From positions 62,001 through 126,000 of the forward strand of contig JADJHD010000015.1 of assembly GCA_016707705.1 (NCBI GenBank): a stretch of 64,000 nt of DNA, written 5' to 3'. Each line of letters begins with the position of its first letter. Within the stretch, counting starts at the first letter, position 1. Shown in pieces: positions 29,324 to 37,167 of this stretch. Made by a program: the position numbers and the translations under genes. The stretch is from Bacteroidales bacterium (lineage in GTDB: Bacteria; Bacteroidota; Bacteroidia; Bacteroidales; UBA4417). The notes beneath the pieces are model-generated. The model had not been told where the DNA came from and made no database searches. It saw nothing but the letters and a program-made list of their open reading frames with translations.

Positions 29324-32300
29324 ATGGCAGACTATAGTTTTGAAGCCGTTATTTTTGATCTTGACGGTGTAATTACCAAAACCGCACTGGTTCATAGCCG
29401 TGCATGGAAAAAAATGTTCGATGATTACCTTCTCGACAGGCAAACCCGCTTCGGTGAAGCTTTCAGGGAATTTACTCAGAAGGATGATTATCTGCCTTAT
29501 GTAGATGGGAAACCTCGCTATGAAGGTGTGAAATCATTTCTGGCTTCAAGGGGAATTGAACTTCCTTTTGGTACCCCGGAGGATGATCCGGCAAATGAAA
29601 CTGTTTGCGGCCTCGGGAATCGCAAGAATATCACTTTCAATGAAGTTCTAGATCGAGAGGGTGTCAGTGTTTACGATTCTACCGTCAAGTTGATGAGGGA
29701 ACTCAGGGCTGCCGGAATCAGGGTAGGAGTGGCCTCTTCCAGCAAGAACTGCTTTGCTGTATTAAAAGCAGCTGATCTGCTAAATCTCATTGAAACCCGC
29801 GTTGATGGTGAAGTTTCAGCTCAAATTGGTCTGAAAGGAAAGCCTGCACCGGATATTTTCCTTACCGCCTGTGCAAATCTGAATTGCAATCCGGCCCGTT
29901 CAATTGTAGTAGAAGATGCTGTTTCAGGTGTTGCTGCAGGAAGAGCCGGAAACTTCGGACTGGTCCTCGGTATTGCCCGTGAGGAAAACGAGAATGAACT
30001 CTATGAAAATGGAGCTGATATCGTTGTCAGGGACCTGGAAGAACTAACCATGGATGATCTCGATATCTGGTTCGATGAGGATGAGGAAGAAGAAGGATGG
30101 GAAATTGTCTACAATGATTACGACCCTAAAAAGGAGAGAACCAGGGAGGCCCTTCTCACTATTGGAAATGGTTATATTGGAACCCGGGGCGCAATGGAAG
30201 AACAGGATGCCAATCCGGTGAACTACCCGGGGACTTACATTGCCGGACTTTATAATCGTCTGACAACTGTAATTTCAGGACGAGATATAGAAAATGAAGA
30301 TTTTGTCAATTGTCCCAACTGGCTGCCTGTTACCTTTAAAATCAATAAGGGCGAATGGTTTGATATTCGAAACGTTGAAATTATCTCTATCGAAAGAAGT
30401 CTTTCCCTGGGCAGCGGCTTGATGGAGAAACACATACTGGTAAGGGATAAGGAGGGAAATGAAACGGAGATTCTTTCTGAAAGATTTTTCTCCATGCATA
30501 ATCCTCACCTGGGAGGTATGCGATATTCCATTATTCCGGTCAACTATTCAGGAAAACTGACCTTCAAAGTTGGGATCGATGGTGATCTTATAAACGATGG
30601 AGTTGAGAGATATAAAGCTCTTAATCAGCAGCATCTGAAACCTGTTACCCAGGGCGCTATTGGCAATCTTCATTTTCTGGAGGTAGAAACCACTCAATCG
30701 GGAATCAGGGTTGCAGAAGCTGTGAGATATGGAGTGTATGAAAATGAAACCTTGCTGGATGTTGAGCTTACCTCCAAATCAACTCCGGGTAAGATAAGCG
30801 GTGAAATTACTATTGAGGTTAAAGAAGATACCGAATATACCATTGAAAAGAGAGTGGCAGTTTATACCTCTCTCCCTGAAGATGCAAAGGATCCATTGAC
30901 AAAGGCTAAAGAAGCGGCAATGGGGGCAGAGGCCTACGACCTTCTTCTTTTCGACAGCATTGATGCCTGGAATAATGTGTGGAAGGGTTTGGATATAAGG
31001 CTTGAAGGAGATGCTGAAGCACAGAAGCTGTTACGTTTGCATTTGTACCACCTCATGGTTTCCATGTCGCAGCACAACCGAAACATCGATGCCAGCATTA
31101 CTGCCAGAGGACTGCATGGCGAGGCTTATCGGGGACATATCTTCTGGGATGAACTCTTTATTCTGCCTTTGTATAATATGCATCTGCCTGAAACATCCAA
31201 ATCGATGTTGATGTACAGGTATCGCCGTCTCGATAAAGCCCGTGAATATGCTAAGGAATATGGCTTCAAAGGTGCGATGTTCCCATGGCAAAGCGGTTCC
31301 GACGGTAGGGAGGAAACCCAGGTGATTCACTTGAACCCTCTATCAGGCAACTGGGATCCGGATCACAGCTCCCTGCAGCGGCATGTTGCTCTTGCAATAG
31401 CCTATAATACCTGGCAATACTTCAATGCATCCTCTGATTTGTCATTCCTGAAGGAATACGGTGCAGAGATGTTCCTCGAAATATGCCGCTTCTGGGCAAG
31501 CAAATCCAAATTGAATGAAACTACCGGCAGGTATTCCATTGATAAGGTGATGGGTCCTGATGAATTTCATGAACAATACCCCGATTCCAATGAAGGCGGT
31601 CTTCGTGATAATGCCTATATCAATATCATGGTGGCATGGATGTTCAGAAAGGCTGAGACAATCCTTGACCTGATCGGACAGGAGCAGGCTTTTATTGTCA
31701 AAAATAAAATAGGTCTTGCACAGGCTGAGCTTGATTTATGGAAGGATATCTCTCATAAGTTGAATTTGTGCATCAATTCCGATGGAATCATAGCACAATA
31801 TGATGGATACTTTGAGTTAAAGGAACTGGACTGGGATTATTACAAGCAGAAATATCAGAATATCTACCGAATGGATCGGATTCTGAAAGCTGAAAACCTT
31901 TCCCCTGACGAATTCAAGGTTGCAAAGCAGGCAGATATGCTCATGACTTTCTATAATCTTGACAAGGAAGAAGTTGATGAACTGATTGCTGCAATGGGAT
32001 ATAAGCTCCCCCAGGATTATTTGCAGAAGAATCTGGATTATTACCTGAAACGTACTTCTCATGGTTCGACCCTAAGCCGGGTAGTTCATGCGAAACTTGG
32101 ACTGTTGGCAGGTAACCCTGACCTTAGCTGGGAGCTCTATTCTGATGCACTTTCCAGCGATTTCAATGATATTCAGGGAGGAACCACAGGTGAGGGAATT
32201 CATGCTGGTGTAATGGCCGGGACAGTTTTGATTGCTCTTACATCATATGCAGGTGTTAATTGCAATGGAGAAATCCTGAAGATAAATCCCCAAATGCCTG

Positions 32301-32464
32301 AATCATGGAAAATGATGGAGTTCGGACTGCATTTCAAGGGAGTCGCTTATGCTATTCAGATTCTTGGGAAAGAAGTTAGAGTGATAGCTGATAAGGCAGC
32401 TAAAGTTGAAATTATGGGAAAAGCTTTCAATCTCAAGGCAGATGTTGAAGCAATAGCAGAGTAA
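29324..32464 (+). CDS. Beta-phosphoglucomutase fused to a GH65 disaccharide phosphorylase
   Basis: Cytoplasmic bifunctional protein of 1046 residues. Residues about 1-230 are a HAD-superfamily beta-phosphoglucomutase: VIFDLDGVIT holds the Asp nucleophile and general acid, followed by VHSRAWKKMFDDYL, GVASSSKN and VVEDAVSGVAAG. An acidic linker leads to a GH65 phosphorylase from about residue 258 (IVYNDYDPKKERTREALLTI), with the catalytic-acid loop GPDEFHE near residue 745, RDNAYINIMVAWMF, and RTSHGSTLSRVVHA. The expected chemistry is disaccharide plus phosphate giving beta-glucose 1-phosphate, passed to the mutase to yield glucose 6-phosphate. Maltose is the likely sugar given the locus, but trehalose or kojibiose cannot be excluded. 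In many bacteria these are two adjacent genes. Confidence 0.92.
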   Translation: MADYSFEAVIFDLDGVITKTALVHSRAWKKMFDDYLLDRQTRFGEAFREFTQKDDYLPYVDGKPRYEGVKSFLASRGIELPFGTPEDDPANETVCGLGNRKNITFNEVLDREGVSVYDSTVKLMRELRAAGIRVGVASSSKNCFAVLKAADLLNLIETRVDGEVSAQIGLKGKPAPDIFLTACANLNCNPARSIVVEDAVSGVAAGRAGNFGLVLGIAREENENELYENGADIVVRDLEELTMDDLDIWFDEDEEEEGWEIVYNDYDPKKERTREALLTIGNGYIGTRGAMEEQDANPVNYPGTYIAGLYNRLTTVISGRDIENEDFVNCPNWLPVTFKINKGEWFDIRNVEIISIERSLSLGSGLMEKHILVRDKEGNETEILSERFFSMHNPHLGGMRYSIIPVNYSGKLTFKVGIDGDLINDGVERYKALNQQHLKPVTQGAIGNLHFLEVETTQSGIRVAEAVRYGVYENETLLDVELTSKSTPGKISGEITIEVKEDTEYTIEKRVAVYTSLPEDAKDPLTKAKEAAMGAEAYDLLLFDSIDAWNNVWKGLDIRLEGDAEAQKLLRLHLYHLMVSMSQHNRNIDASITARGLHGEAYRGHIFWDELFILPLYNMHLPETSKSMLMYRYRRLDKAREYAKEYGFKGAMFPWQSGSDGREETQVIHLNPLSGNWDPDHSSLQRHVALAIAYNTWQYFNASSDLSFLKEYGAEMFLEICRFWASKSKLNETTGRYSIDKVMGPDEFHEQYPDSNEGGLRDNAYINIMVAWMFRKAETILDLIGQEQAFIVKNKIGLAQAELDLWKDISHKLNLCINSDGIIAQYDGYFELKELDWDYYKQKYQNIYRMDRILKAENLSPDEFKVAKQADMLMTFYNLDKEEVDELIAAMGYKLPQDYLQKNLDYYLKRTSHGSTLSRVVHAKLGLLAGNPDLSWELYSDALSSDFNDIQGGTTGEGIHAGVMAGTVLIALTSYAGVNCNGEILKINPQMPESWKMMEFGLHFKGVAYAIQILGKEVRVIADKAAKVEIMGKAFNLKADVEAIAE

Positions 32465-32511
32465 TATTCTGCGTTTATAGTTGAAGTATCATCATTTTAA
32501 TACAGGAATAT

Positions 32512-33150
32512 ATGTTAGGTGACGTTTTATTAATAGCTGAAAAGCATCAGAAGGCTGGAGAAATTATTATTGAGCAGATTCTTGCCAGCAGGAAGCCCAA
32601 AATGATTATTGGGATTTCCGGTGAATCAGGATCCGGGAAGTCGGAACTTGCTCATGTTATTGCCAAGGGATTGCGCAAGCATGGCATTTTTGCCAAACCG
32701 CTACATATTGATAATTATTACCGCATTTTACCGCTTGAAAGAACTCAATGGCGCAAGGATAACGGGATTGAGAAGGTTGTTGGATACGGAGAATATGATT
32801 GGGATACAATCTATAGAAATATCAATGAGTTCAAGGAAGGAAAACTTTCCACCGGTCCCTGTGTTGACCTGGTAACCGAACAGGTTGATCAGTTGACGAC
32901 AGATTATTCAACTGTGGATATGCTTGTAGTTGATGGTTTGTATGCCAATAAAACTGAAGGCATTGATTTGCGCATCTTTATTGAACTCACTTACCACGAA
33001 ACCAAGAAAGCACAGGTTGTAAGAGGTAAGGAACCTCAGAATGAATACCGCATGGCTGTATTGGAGCAGGAGCACAAAATGGTTCAGGCGCTCAGGTCAT
33101 CTGCTGATATTTTCATCAATATGGAATATCAGGTAGTACCCGCGAAATAA
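32512..33150 (+). CDS. Uridine-kinase-like P-loop kinase
   Basis: Cytoplasmic 212-residue protein of the uridine kinase/phosphoribulokinase group. Walker A is GISGESGSGKSE (residues about 34-45), followed by PLHIDNYYRILP, a substrate-loop pattern of uridine kinases, GYGEYDWDTI, and MLVVDGLYA as the Walker B-like strand. It begins 47 nt after the phosphorylase fusion and is probably co-transcribed. A kinase for the glucose released by the phosphorylase would be metabolically neat, but nothing in the sequence shows that; the family mainly phosphorylates nucleosides or phosphosugars. Confidence 0.75.
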   Translation: MLGDVLLIAEKHQKAGEIIIEQILASRKPKMIIGISGESGSGKSELAHVIAKGLRKHGIFAKPLHIDNYYRILPLERTQWRKDNGIEKVVGYGEYDWDTIYRNINEFKEGKLSTGPCVDLVTEQVDQLTTDYSTVDMLVVDGLYANKTEGIDLRIFIELTYHETKKAQVVRGKEPQNEYRMAVLEQEHKMVQALRSSADIFINMEYQVVPAK

Positions 33151-33201
33151 TCGGGGTAAAAAGAATTCGTAAGATTTATGGGATTGAGAGAGGATGTAGA
33201 A

Positions 33202-34758
33202 TTACATCTTAATCTCGTCCTGTGTCTTGTTGAAGAAGTGATATTCAAGAAGGTGGTAGGAATTAACCGGCATAAGGCTGATCCACTTTTTATACTTGAA
33301 ATACCATTTCCACTGAATGGACTGGAAAGGCCATCCTTTTATCAGGAATGCATGAGCATAAGGATGAACACCTATTTTCAGATAGGATTCATTCTGATCC
33401 TGAAGCAGGTAGCGGATATTATTTTCAATTTCGTCAGTAAGCAAAATGCTGGGCTTGATTTCACCGGTACCTTCACAGGTCGGGCATTTCTCAAGAATCT
33501 GAACATTTGTTTCCGGGCGAACCCTCTGACGTGTAATCTGAACAAGTCCGAATTTACTTGGAGGAAGAATGCTGTGTTTTGCATGATCCTTGTCCATTTC
33601 ATCCTTCAGCTTGGTGAAAAGCTTACGGCGATTGGATCCTTCATGCATATCAATGAAATCCACAACAATAATTCCACCCATATCGCGCAGCCTTAGTTGC
33701 CTGGCGACTTCAGTGGCTGCTTCAAGGTTTACTGCAAGTGCATTTTCTTCCTGACTGCTGTCGCTGTTTACCTTATGACCGCTGTTCACATCAATAACGT
33801 GAAGAGCTTCGGTATGCTCGATAATCAGGTAAACGCCACTCTTAATGGTAACAATCTTACCGAATGAGTTCTTGATCTGCTTGTCGATGCCGAAATTCTC
33901 GAAAATTGGAATCTTGCCCTTGAATTGCTTAACGATATCCAGTTTGTCGGGGGCATTGGCGCGAATGTAATTCTTCACTTCTTCACATACCATGGGATCA
34001 TCCACATGAATGTTGTTGAAGGATTCATTCAGCAGGTCACGAAGAATGACTGATGTACGGTCAAGTTCGCTGACGATTTTCTGGGGAGCTTTGGGGTTAA
34101 CCAATTTCTGAGCAACCGATTCCCATTTCTGGATAAGGTTGTTCAGGTCGGCATCCAGATCGGCTACCTTTTTATTTTCGGCAACGGTACGGATAATAAC
34201 GCCGTAGTTTTTCGGCCGGATGCTCATAATGAGCCTCTTCAGCCTGTTGCGTTCTTCGCTGCTCTTGATTTTCTGGGAGATGGAAACCCTGTTTGAAAAG
34301 GGAACCAGCACCAGATATCGTCCGGCGAAGGAAATTTCGGATGAGATACGGGGGCCTTTTGTGGATATAGGTTCTTTGGCGATCTGAACCAGGATAAGCT
34401 GGTTGCTGGTAAGCACCTGTGCTATTTTTCCTGTTTTTTCAATATCCGGCTCCGACTGAAATTCTGGCATGGTAAGCTGAGCCTCTTTACCTGAAAGGGC
34501 CAGCTTAGTGTATTTAATGAGAGAATTAACCTGAGGCCCCAGATCGAGGTAGTGGAGGAAGGCGTCTTTTTCGTAGCCAACATCCACAAATGCCGCATTC
34601 AGGCCGGGCATGATCTTCTTCACACGGCCAAGATAAACGTCACCTACTGCGAAGCTGCTGTTGGTCTTCTCTTTGTTCAATTCAACCAACACCTTCTCTT
34701 CGAGTAAGGCAATATTTACTTCCGAAGGAGTAGCATTTATAATTAATTCCTTATTCAC
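33202..34758 (-). CDS. rng: Ribonuclease G/E family endoribonuclease
   Basis: RNase G-like enzyme of 518 residues, processing rRNA and mRNA. The GTG at 34758 starts MNKELIINATPSEV, the usual family N-terminus; an upstream TTG would add six odd residues. The S1 domain lies near the start (VGDVYLGRVKKIMPGLNAAFVDVG). The catalytic part has HVIDVNSGHK and GGIIVVDFIDM, with the metal-binding Asp residues, and the zinc-link motif CPTCEGTG near residue 430. It lacks the long RNase E scaffold tail. The rng-small basic protein-HU order is typical of Bacteroidota. A hairpin separates it from the two genes upstream. It converges on the kinase gene. Confidence 0.94.
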   Translation of the reverse strand: MNKELIINATPSEVNIALLEEKVLVELNKEKTNSSFAVGDVYLGRVKKIMPGLNAAFVDVGYEKDAFLHYLDLGPQVNSLIKYTKLALSGKEAQLTMPEFQSEPDIEKTGKIAQVLTSNQLILVQIAKEPISTKGPRISSEISFAGRYLVLVPFSNRVSISQKIKSSEERNRLKRLIMSIRPKNYGVIIRTVAENKKVADLDADLNNLIQKWESVAQKLVNPKAPQKIVSELDRTSVILRDLLNESFNNIHVDDPMVCEEVKNYIRANAPDKLDIVKQFKGKIPIFENFGIDKQIKNSFGKIVTIKSGVYLIIEHTEALHVIDVNSGHKVNSDSSQEENALAVNLEAATEVARQLRLRDMGGIIVVDFIDMHEGSNRRKLFTKLKDEMDKDHAKHSILPPSKFGLVQITRQRVRPETNVQILEKCPTCEGTGEIKPSILLTDEIENNIRYLLQDQNESYLKIGVHPYAHAFLIKGWPFQSIQWKWYFKYKKWISLMPVNSYHLLEYHFFNKTQDEIKM

Positions 34759-34840
34759 AACAGCACAAAATTGCAATTCCTGAAAAATAGAGTACTCCTA
34801 CTATATACATAGCCGGCCACAAGTGCTGTAAAGGTACTCG

Positions 34841-34887
34841 AAAAAAATTTCATCACATGAAATATTAAGGAATTCCATGTGATGAAA
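34841..34887 (-). terminator. Terminator after the small basic protein gene
   Basis: A 12-bp perfect stem (TTTCATCACATG / CATGTGATGAAA) with a 16-nt loop is followed on the minus strand by a T run (A run 34841-34847 on the plus strand). It ends the HU-small protein transcript ahead of rng. Confidence 0.85.
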
Positions 34888-34908
34888 TCGCCAAAAGGAA
34901 TAAGAAAA

Positions 34909-34998
34909 TTATTTCTTCTTGTGTCTGTTCTTGCGCAAGCGTTTTTTCCGCTTGTGCGTAGCCATTTTATGTCTTTTTCTTTTCTTACCGCTGGGCAT
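34909..34998 (-). CDS. Small very basic COX24/AURKAIP1-type ribosomal protein
   Basis: A 29-residue protein starting MPSGKKRKRHKMATHKRKKR and ending KNRHKKK. It is almost wholly Lys, Arg and His, with the KxxRHKMATHKRKKRLRKNRHK pattern of the COX24/AURKAIP1 C-terminal domain, found in mitochondrial mS38 and the small actinobacterial bS22. Tiny proteins like this are conserved between the HU and rng genes in Bacteroidota. The probable role is binding rRNA in the ribosome. It is too short for standard length cut-offs. The ATG at 34998 is 32 nt after the HU stop, and a terminator follows. Confidence 0.82.
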   Translation of the reverse strand: MPSGKKRKRHKMATHKRKKRLRKNRHKKK

Positions 34999-35030
34999 GA
35001 TCTGATAGTATTAAAAGTATGGAAATAGGA

Positions 35031-35315
35031 TTATTTCACCTTGTGCTTCACTTCATTAACGAAAACCTTTGCAGGTTTAAATGAAGGAATATTGTGAGCT
35101 GGAATGATAATGGTAGTGTTTCTGCTGATGTTTCTTCCGGTCTTCTCAGCCCTTTTCTTAACTACAAAACTGCCAAACCCTCTGAGGTAAACGTTTTCTC
35201 CATTGGCCATAGCACTTTTAATGGCGTCCATGAAGGCTTCTACTGTCTGTTGAACAGCTACTTTTTCAATGTTTGTCTTACTGGCAATCTCAGTAACGAT
35301 TTCTGCTTTCGTCAT
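35031..35315 (-). CDS. hup: HU-family DNA-binding protein
   Basis: Nucleoid protein of 94 residues that bends DNA as a dimer. MTKAEIVTEIASKTNIEKVAV is the classic HU helical start. The signature GFGSFVVKKRAEKTGRNISR (residues about 46-65) and the DNA-clasping beta arm with IIIPAHNIPSFKPAK follow. It is first of a two-gene unit with the small basic protein, under the promoter at 35363-35391. Other IHF/HU paralogues may exist outside the window. Confidence 0.95.
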   Translation of the reverse strand: MTKAEIVTEIASKTNIEKVAVQQTVEAFMDAIKSAMANGENVYLRGFGSFVVKKRAEKTGRNISRNTTIIIPAHNIPSFKPAKVFVNEVKHKVK

Positions 35316-35362
35316 CTTTGTATCTGTTTAATGAATTGATACTAAATTTCTTAAATGGGGTG

Positions 35363-35391
35363 CAAATATAGGAGTTTTTTTTAACTCCAAA
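35363..35391 (-). promoter_or_regulatory. HU promoter with an inverted repeat in the spacer
   Basis: On the minus strand, TTTG (35391-35388), 17 nt, then TATATTTG (35370-35363). The spacer contains GGAGTT and AACTCC separated by six A, a 6-bp inverted repeat between the two promoter elements. Confidence 0.6.
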
Positions 35392-35472
35392 TAGCTAATG
35401 CTCTTTTTTTGCAGTATTTATGAGGATTTTAACGATTTTTTTTTGTTGAGGAAGAAAATTCTGGAAAATCCT

Positions 35473-35501
35473 TTTGCATTTCAAAAAAACTTCTACCTTT
35501 G
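35473..35501 (+). promoter_or_regulatory. tRNA-Phe promoter
   Basis: TTTG (35473-35476), 17 nt and TACCTTTG (35494-35501) match the Bacteroidota pattern with the same spacing as the divergent HU promoter. The tRNA begins 16 nt downstream of the -7 element. Confidence 0.65.
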
Positions 35502-35517
35502 CACTCCCTACCAAAAT

Positions 35518-35593
<76 letters not shown>

Positions 35594-35598
35594 CAAAG

Positions 35599-35635
35599 AA
35601 AAAAGGACTTGAAACCACGTTTCAAGTCCTTTTTT
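35599..35635 (+). terminator. Terminator after tRNA-Phe
   Basis: A perfect 17-bp stem, AAAAAAGGACTTGAAAC with its complement, and a 3-nt CAC loop, ending in a T run. It begins 6 nt after the tRNA. Confidence 0.92.
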
Positions 35636-35657
35636 CTTTCATACGTCGCGCGTCTGC

Positions 35658-35681
35658 GTCGCGCGTCTCCCGACGCGTGAC
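35658..35681. repeat. REP-like hairpin repeat, left copy 1
   Basis: CGCGTCTCCCGACGCG (35662-35677) forms a 6-bp stem with loop TCCC, within GTCGCGCGTCTCCCGACGCG. A partial extra GTCGCGCGTC lies just before it. The copy at 36392-36409 is the inverted form, on the other side of the RAYT gene. Confidence 0.8.
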
Positions 35682-35710
35682 ATCCCCCAACCACAACCCA
35701 TCAATCCCAC

Positions 35711-35733
35711 ATCGCGCGTCTCCTGACGCGTGA
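35711..35733. repeat. REP-like hairpin repeat, left copy 2
   Basis: CGCGTCTCCTGACGCG (35715-35730) is the same hairpin with one loop change, 12 bp before the RAYT stop codon. Confidence 0.8.
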
Positions 35734-35744
35734 TAACATCATCC

Positions 35745-36296
35745 TCAAAACTTCAACAACTTCACCTCAATCCCCGACTTCATCCCCTTATAATCCCTTG
35801 CCGAACTGAACTCATACTCCCAATCTTCCTCGCATAATCCATATTTAACCGGATTCTTGTGTATGTAATTCAGTTTTTGCATTCCGATCTTGTAACTATA
35901 TAGGATTATTGGATAATTCCCATCCTGCCATACCTTATAGTTAGTTATACGATTTAACTTTTCACCAGCCTTCCTGAATCGTTTAAGAATTCTCTCCCAT
36001 CCATCAGGTTTTTCGTCTTCCAGCTTTTTAATAATCAGCCTGGCGGTGTATTTCTTGAGATCACGGAGGATTTCTGCGCAACTGAACTTGCCTACGGTTT
36101 GAATAATCATATGGACATGATTGGGCATGATGCAGTATGAATATACCACAAAGCCCTTGTTAGCCTGGTAGAACCGGATAGTTTCAAGGATCAGGTGTTT
36201 GTAGGAATCATCGGAGAATATCTTGATCCAATCAACTATTGTGAAAGTGACAAAGTAGATTCCATCTCCGGGGGAGGTTTTACGGATTTCGGACAT
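35745..36296 (-). CDS. REP-associated tyrosine transposase (RAYT, IS200-like Y1)
   Basis: Single-strand HUH nuclease of 183 residues. The HUH metal motif is in MPNHVHMIIQ (residues about 57-66), and the tyrosine nucleophile is probably in KLNYIHKNPVKYGL near residue 145. N-terminal GIYFVTFTIVDW and C-terminal YEFSSARDYKG are typical of RAYT proteins. Related enzymes cut and move REP hairpins, and matching GTCGCGCGTC hairpins lie on both sides here in inverted orientation, so this is probably a live or recently live RAYT/REP unit. No IS200 terminal-end structure beyond the hairpins was seen. Confidence 0.9.
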   Translation of the reverse strand: MSEIRKTSPGDGIYFVTFTIVDWIKIFSDDSYKHLILETIRFYQANKGFVVYSYCIMPNHVHMIIQTVGKFSCAEILRDLKKYTARLIIKKLEDEKPDGWERILKRFRKAGEKLNRITNYKVWQDGNYPIILYSYKIGMQKLNYIHKNPVKYGLCEEDWEYEFSSARDYKGMKSGIEVKLLKF

Positions 36297-36391
36297 TGGG
36301 GGTGTGTATTAAAAGTTGATATAAAAATTGGTTTTAGATAATAGAAGAGAAATATTTGAAGATTGTGGATGGTGATGTTGTGTGTGATGTT

Positions 36392-36409
36392 ACGCGTCGG
36401 GAGACGCGC
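36392..36409. repeat. REP-like hairpin repeat, right copy (inverted)
   Basis: CGCGTCGGGAGACGCG (36393-36408) is the reverse complement of left copy 1's core. It leads straight into the 12-bp tandem repeats. Confidence 0.8.
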
Positions 36410-36454
36410 AACATCACGCGCAACATCACGCGCAACATCACGCGCAACATCACG
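36407..36454 (+). repeat. Four tandem 12-bp repeats (CGCAACATCACG)
   Basis: Four exact units run from 36407 to 36454, immediately beside the right REP-like hairpin and 12 nt from the stop of the DUF998 gene. They also create an artificial RDVA repeat in a minus-strand reading frame. Confidence 0.92.
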
Positions 36455-36465
36455 TATTTTTAATA

Positions 36466-37098
36466 TCAATTCGTACGAATCAGTTTTGAAGACAACAGCA
36501 ACGTCCAAACCTGCAGTGTTCCAATATTCAAGCGTTCAATAAGTCCGAAAAAAGAAAGTTTATTTACAAAAAACATAGCTGAAGTCCCACCAAAAATGAG
36601 GATTAACACTCCTGTTATTATAGAGTATATACCAAAAGTCTTCCAGTTTTCTTGCTTTCTGAAACCTAGTCCCAGAAGCAGTGGTGTCATAATAGTAAAA
36701 GGTACAATCAGAGCGGTAACGGCAATATGCATAAACCCGGCAAAGGTTTGTTCCTGACCTTGAAGATCTTCCGGGAAGAAACCGTAGGAAAGTGAAACCA
36801 GATGCATCAGCACAAAGCAGATGGATCCCCAGGCAACAAGCTTATTATGATGGGTCTTTTCAAAAACAGCAATTGAGATGGCAAATATCAGTGCCAGAAT
36901 CCCGTATGCTGTAGTGAAAACGAGCATAAGAGATTGGTTAGGCGCTCCTTCTGCAGTAAGGTCACTAATAGGCTGATGGAGATGATTGTAACCTTTCCAT
37001 AGAAATCCACCTATAATCACATGCAAAATGTACAACACTACAGCAATTAATCCGGATGAAAAAAGGATTCGGCGGGTATTTCCAGAGGCTTTCATCAT
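36466..37098 (-). CDS. DUF998-family membrane protein
   Basis: Inner-membrane protein of 210 residues with about six hydrophobic segments. NHLHQPISDLTAEGAPNQ in the first periplasmic or cytoplasmic loop is the DUF998 hallmark. The role is unknown for the family. Start at 37098 (MM pair; the second Met is equally possible). It lies 69 nt after the acyltransferase start-to-stop direction on the same strand, so the two may be co-transcribed. Its 3' end borders the 12-bp tandem repeats, which may have moved in beside it. Confidence 0.78.
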   Translation of the reverse strand: MMKASGNTRRILFSSGLIAVVLYILHVIIGGFLWKGYNHLHQPISDLTAEGAPNQSLMLVFTTAYGILALIFAISIAVFEKTHHNKLVAWGSICFVLMHLVSLSYGFFPEDLQGQEQTFAGFMHIAVTALIVPFTIMTPLLLGLGFRKQENWKTFGIYSIITGVLILIFGGTSAMFFVNKLSFFGLIERLNIGTLQVWTLLLSSKLIRTN

Positions 37099-37167
37099 TA
37101 GTAATGGTTTGCTGATTCAATAACTGTTTAAGTTCAGTCCTCTCAATAATCTAAGTTCAACTTAATC

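Noticed and set aside
36392..36454. CRISPR array beside the RAYT gene
   Set aside because: The 12-bp units have no spacers and no cas genes are near.
36236..36508. Minus-strand 90-codon frame with a repeated RDVA motif
   Set aside because: The repeat is only the 12-bp DNA array at 36407-36454 read in frame, and the frame overlaps both the RAYT and DUF998 genes.
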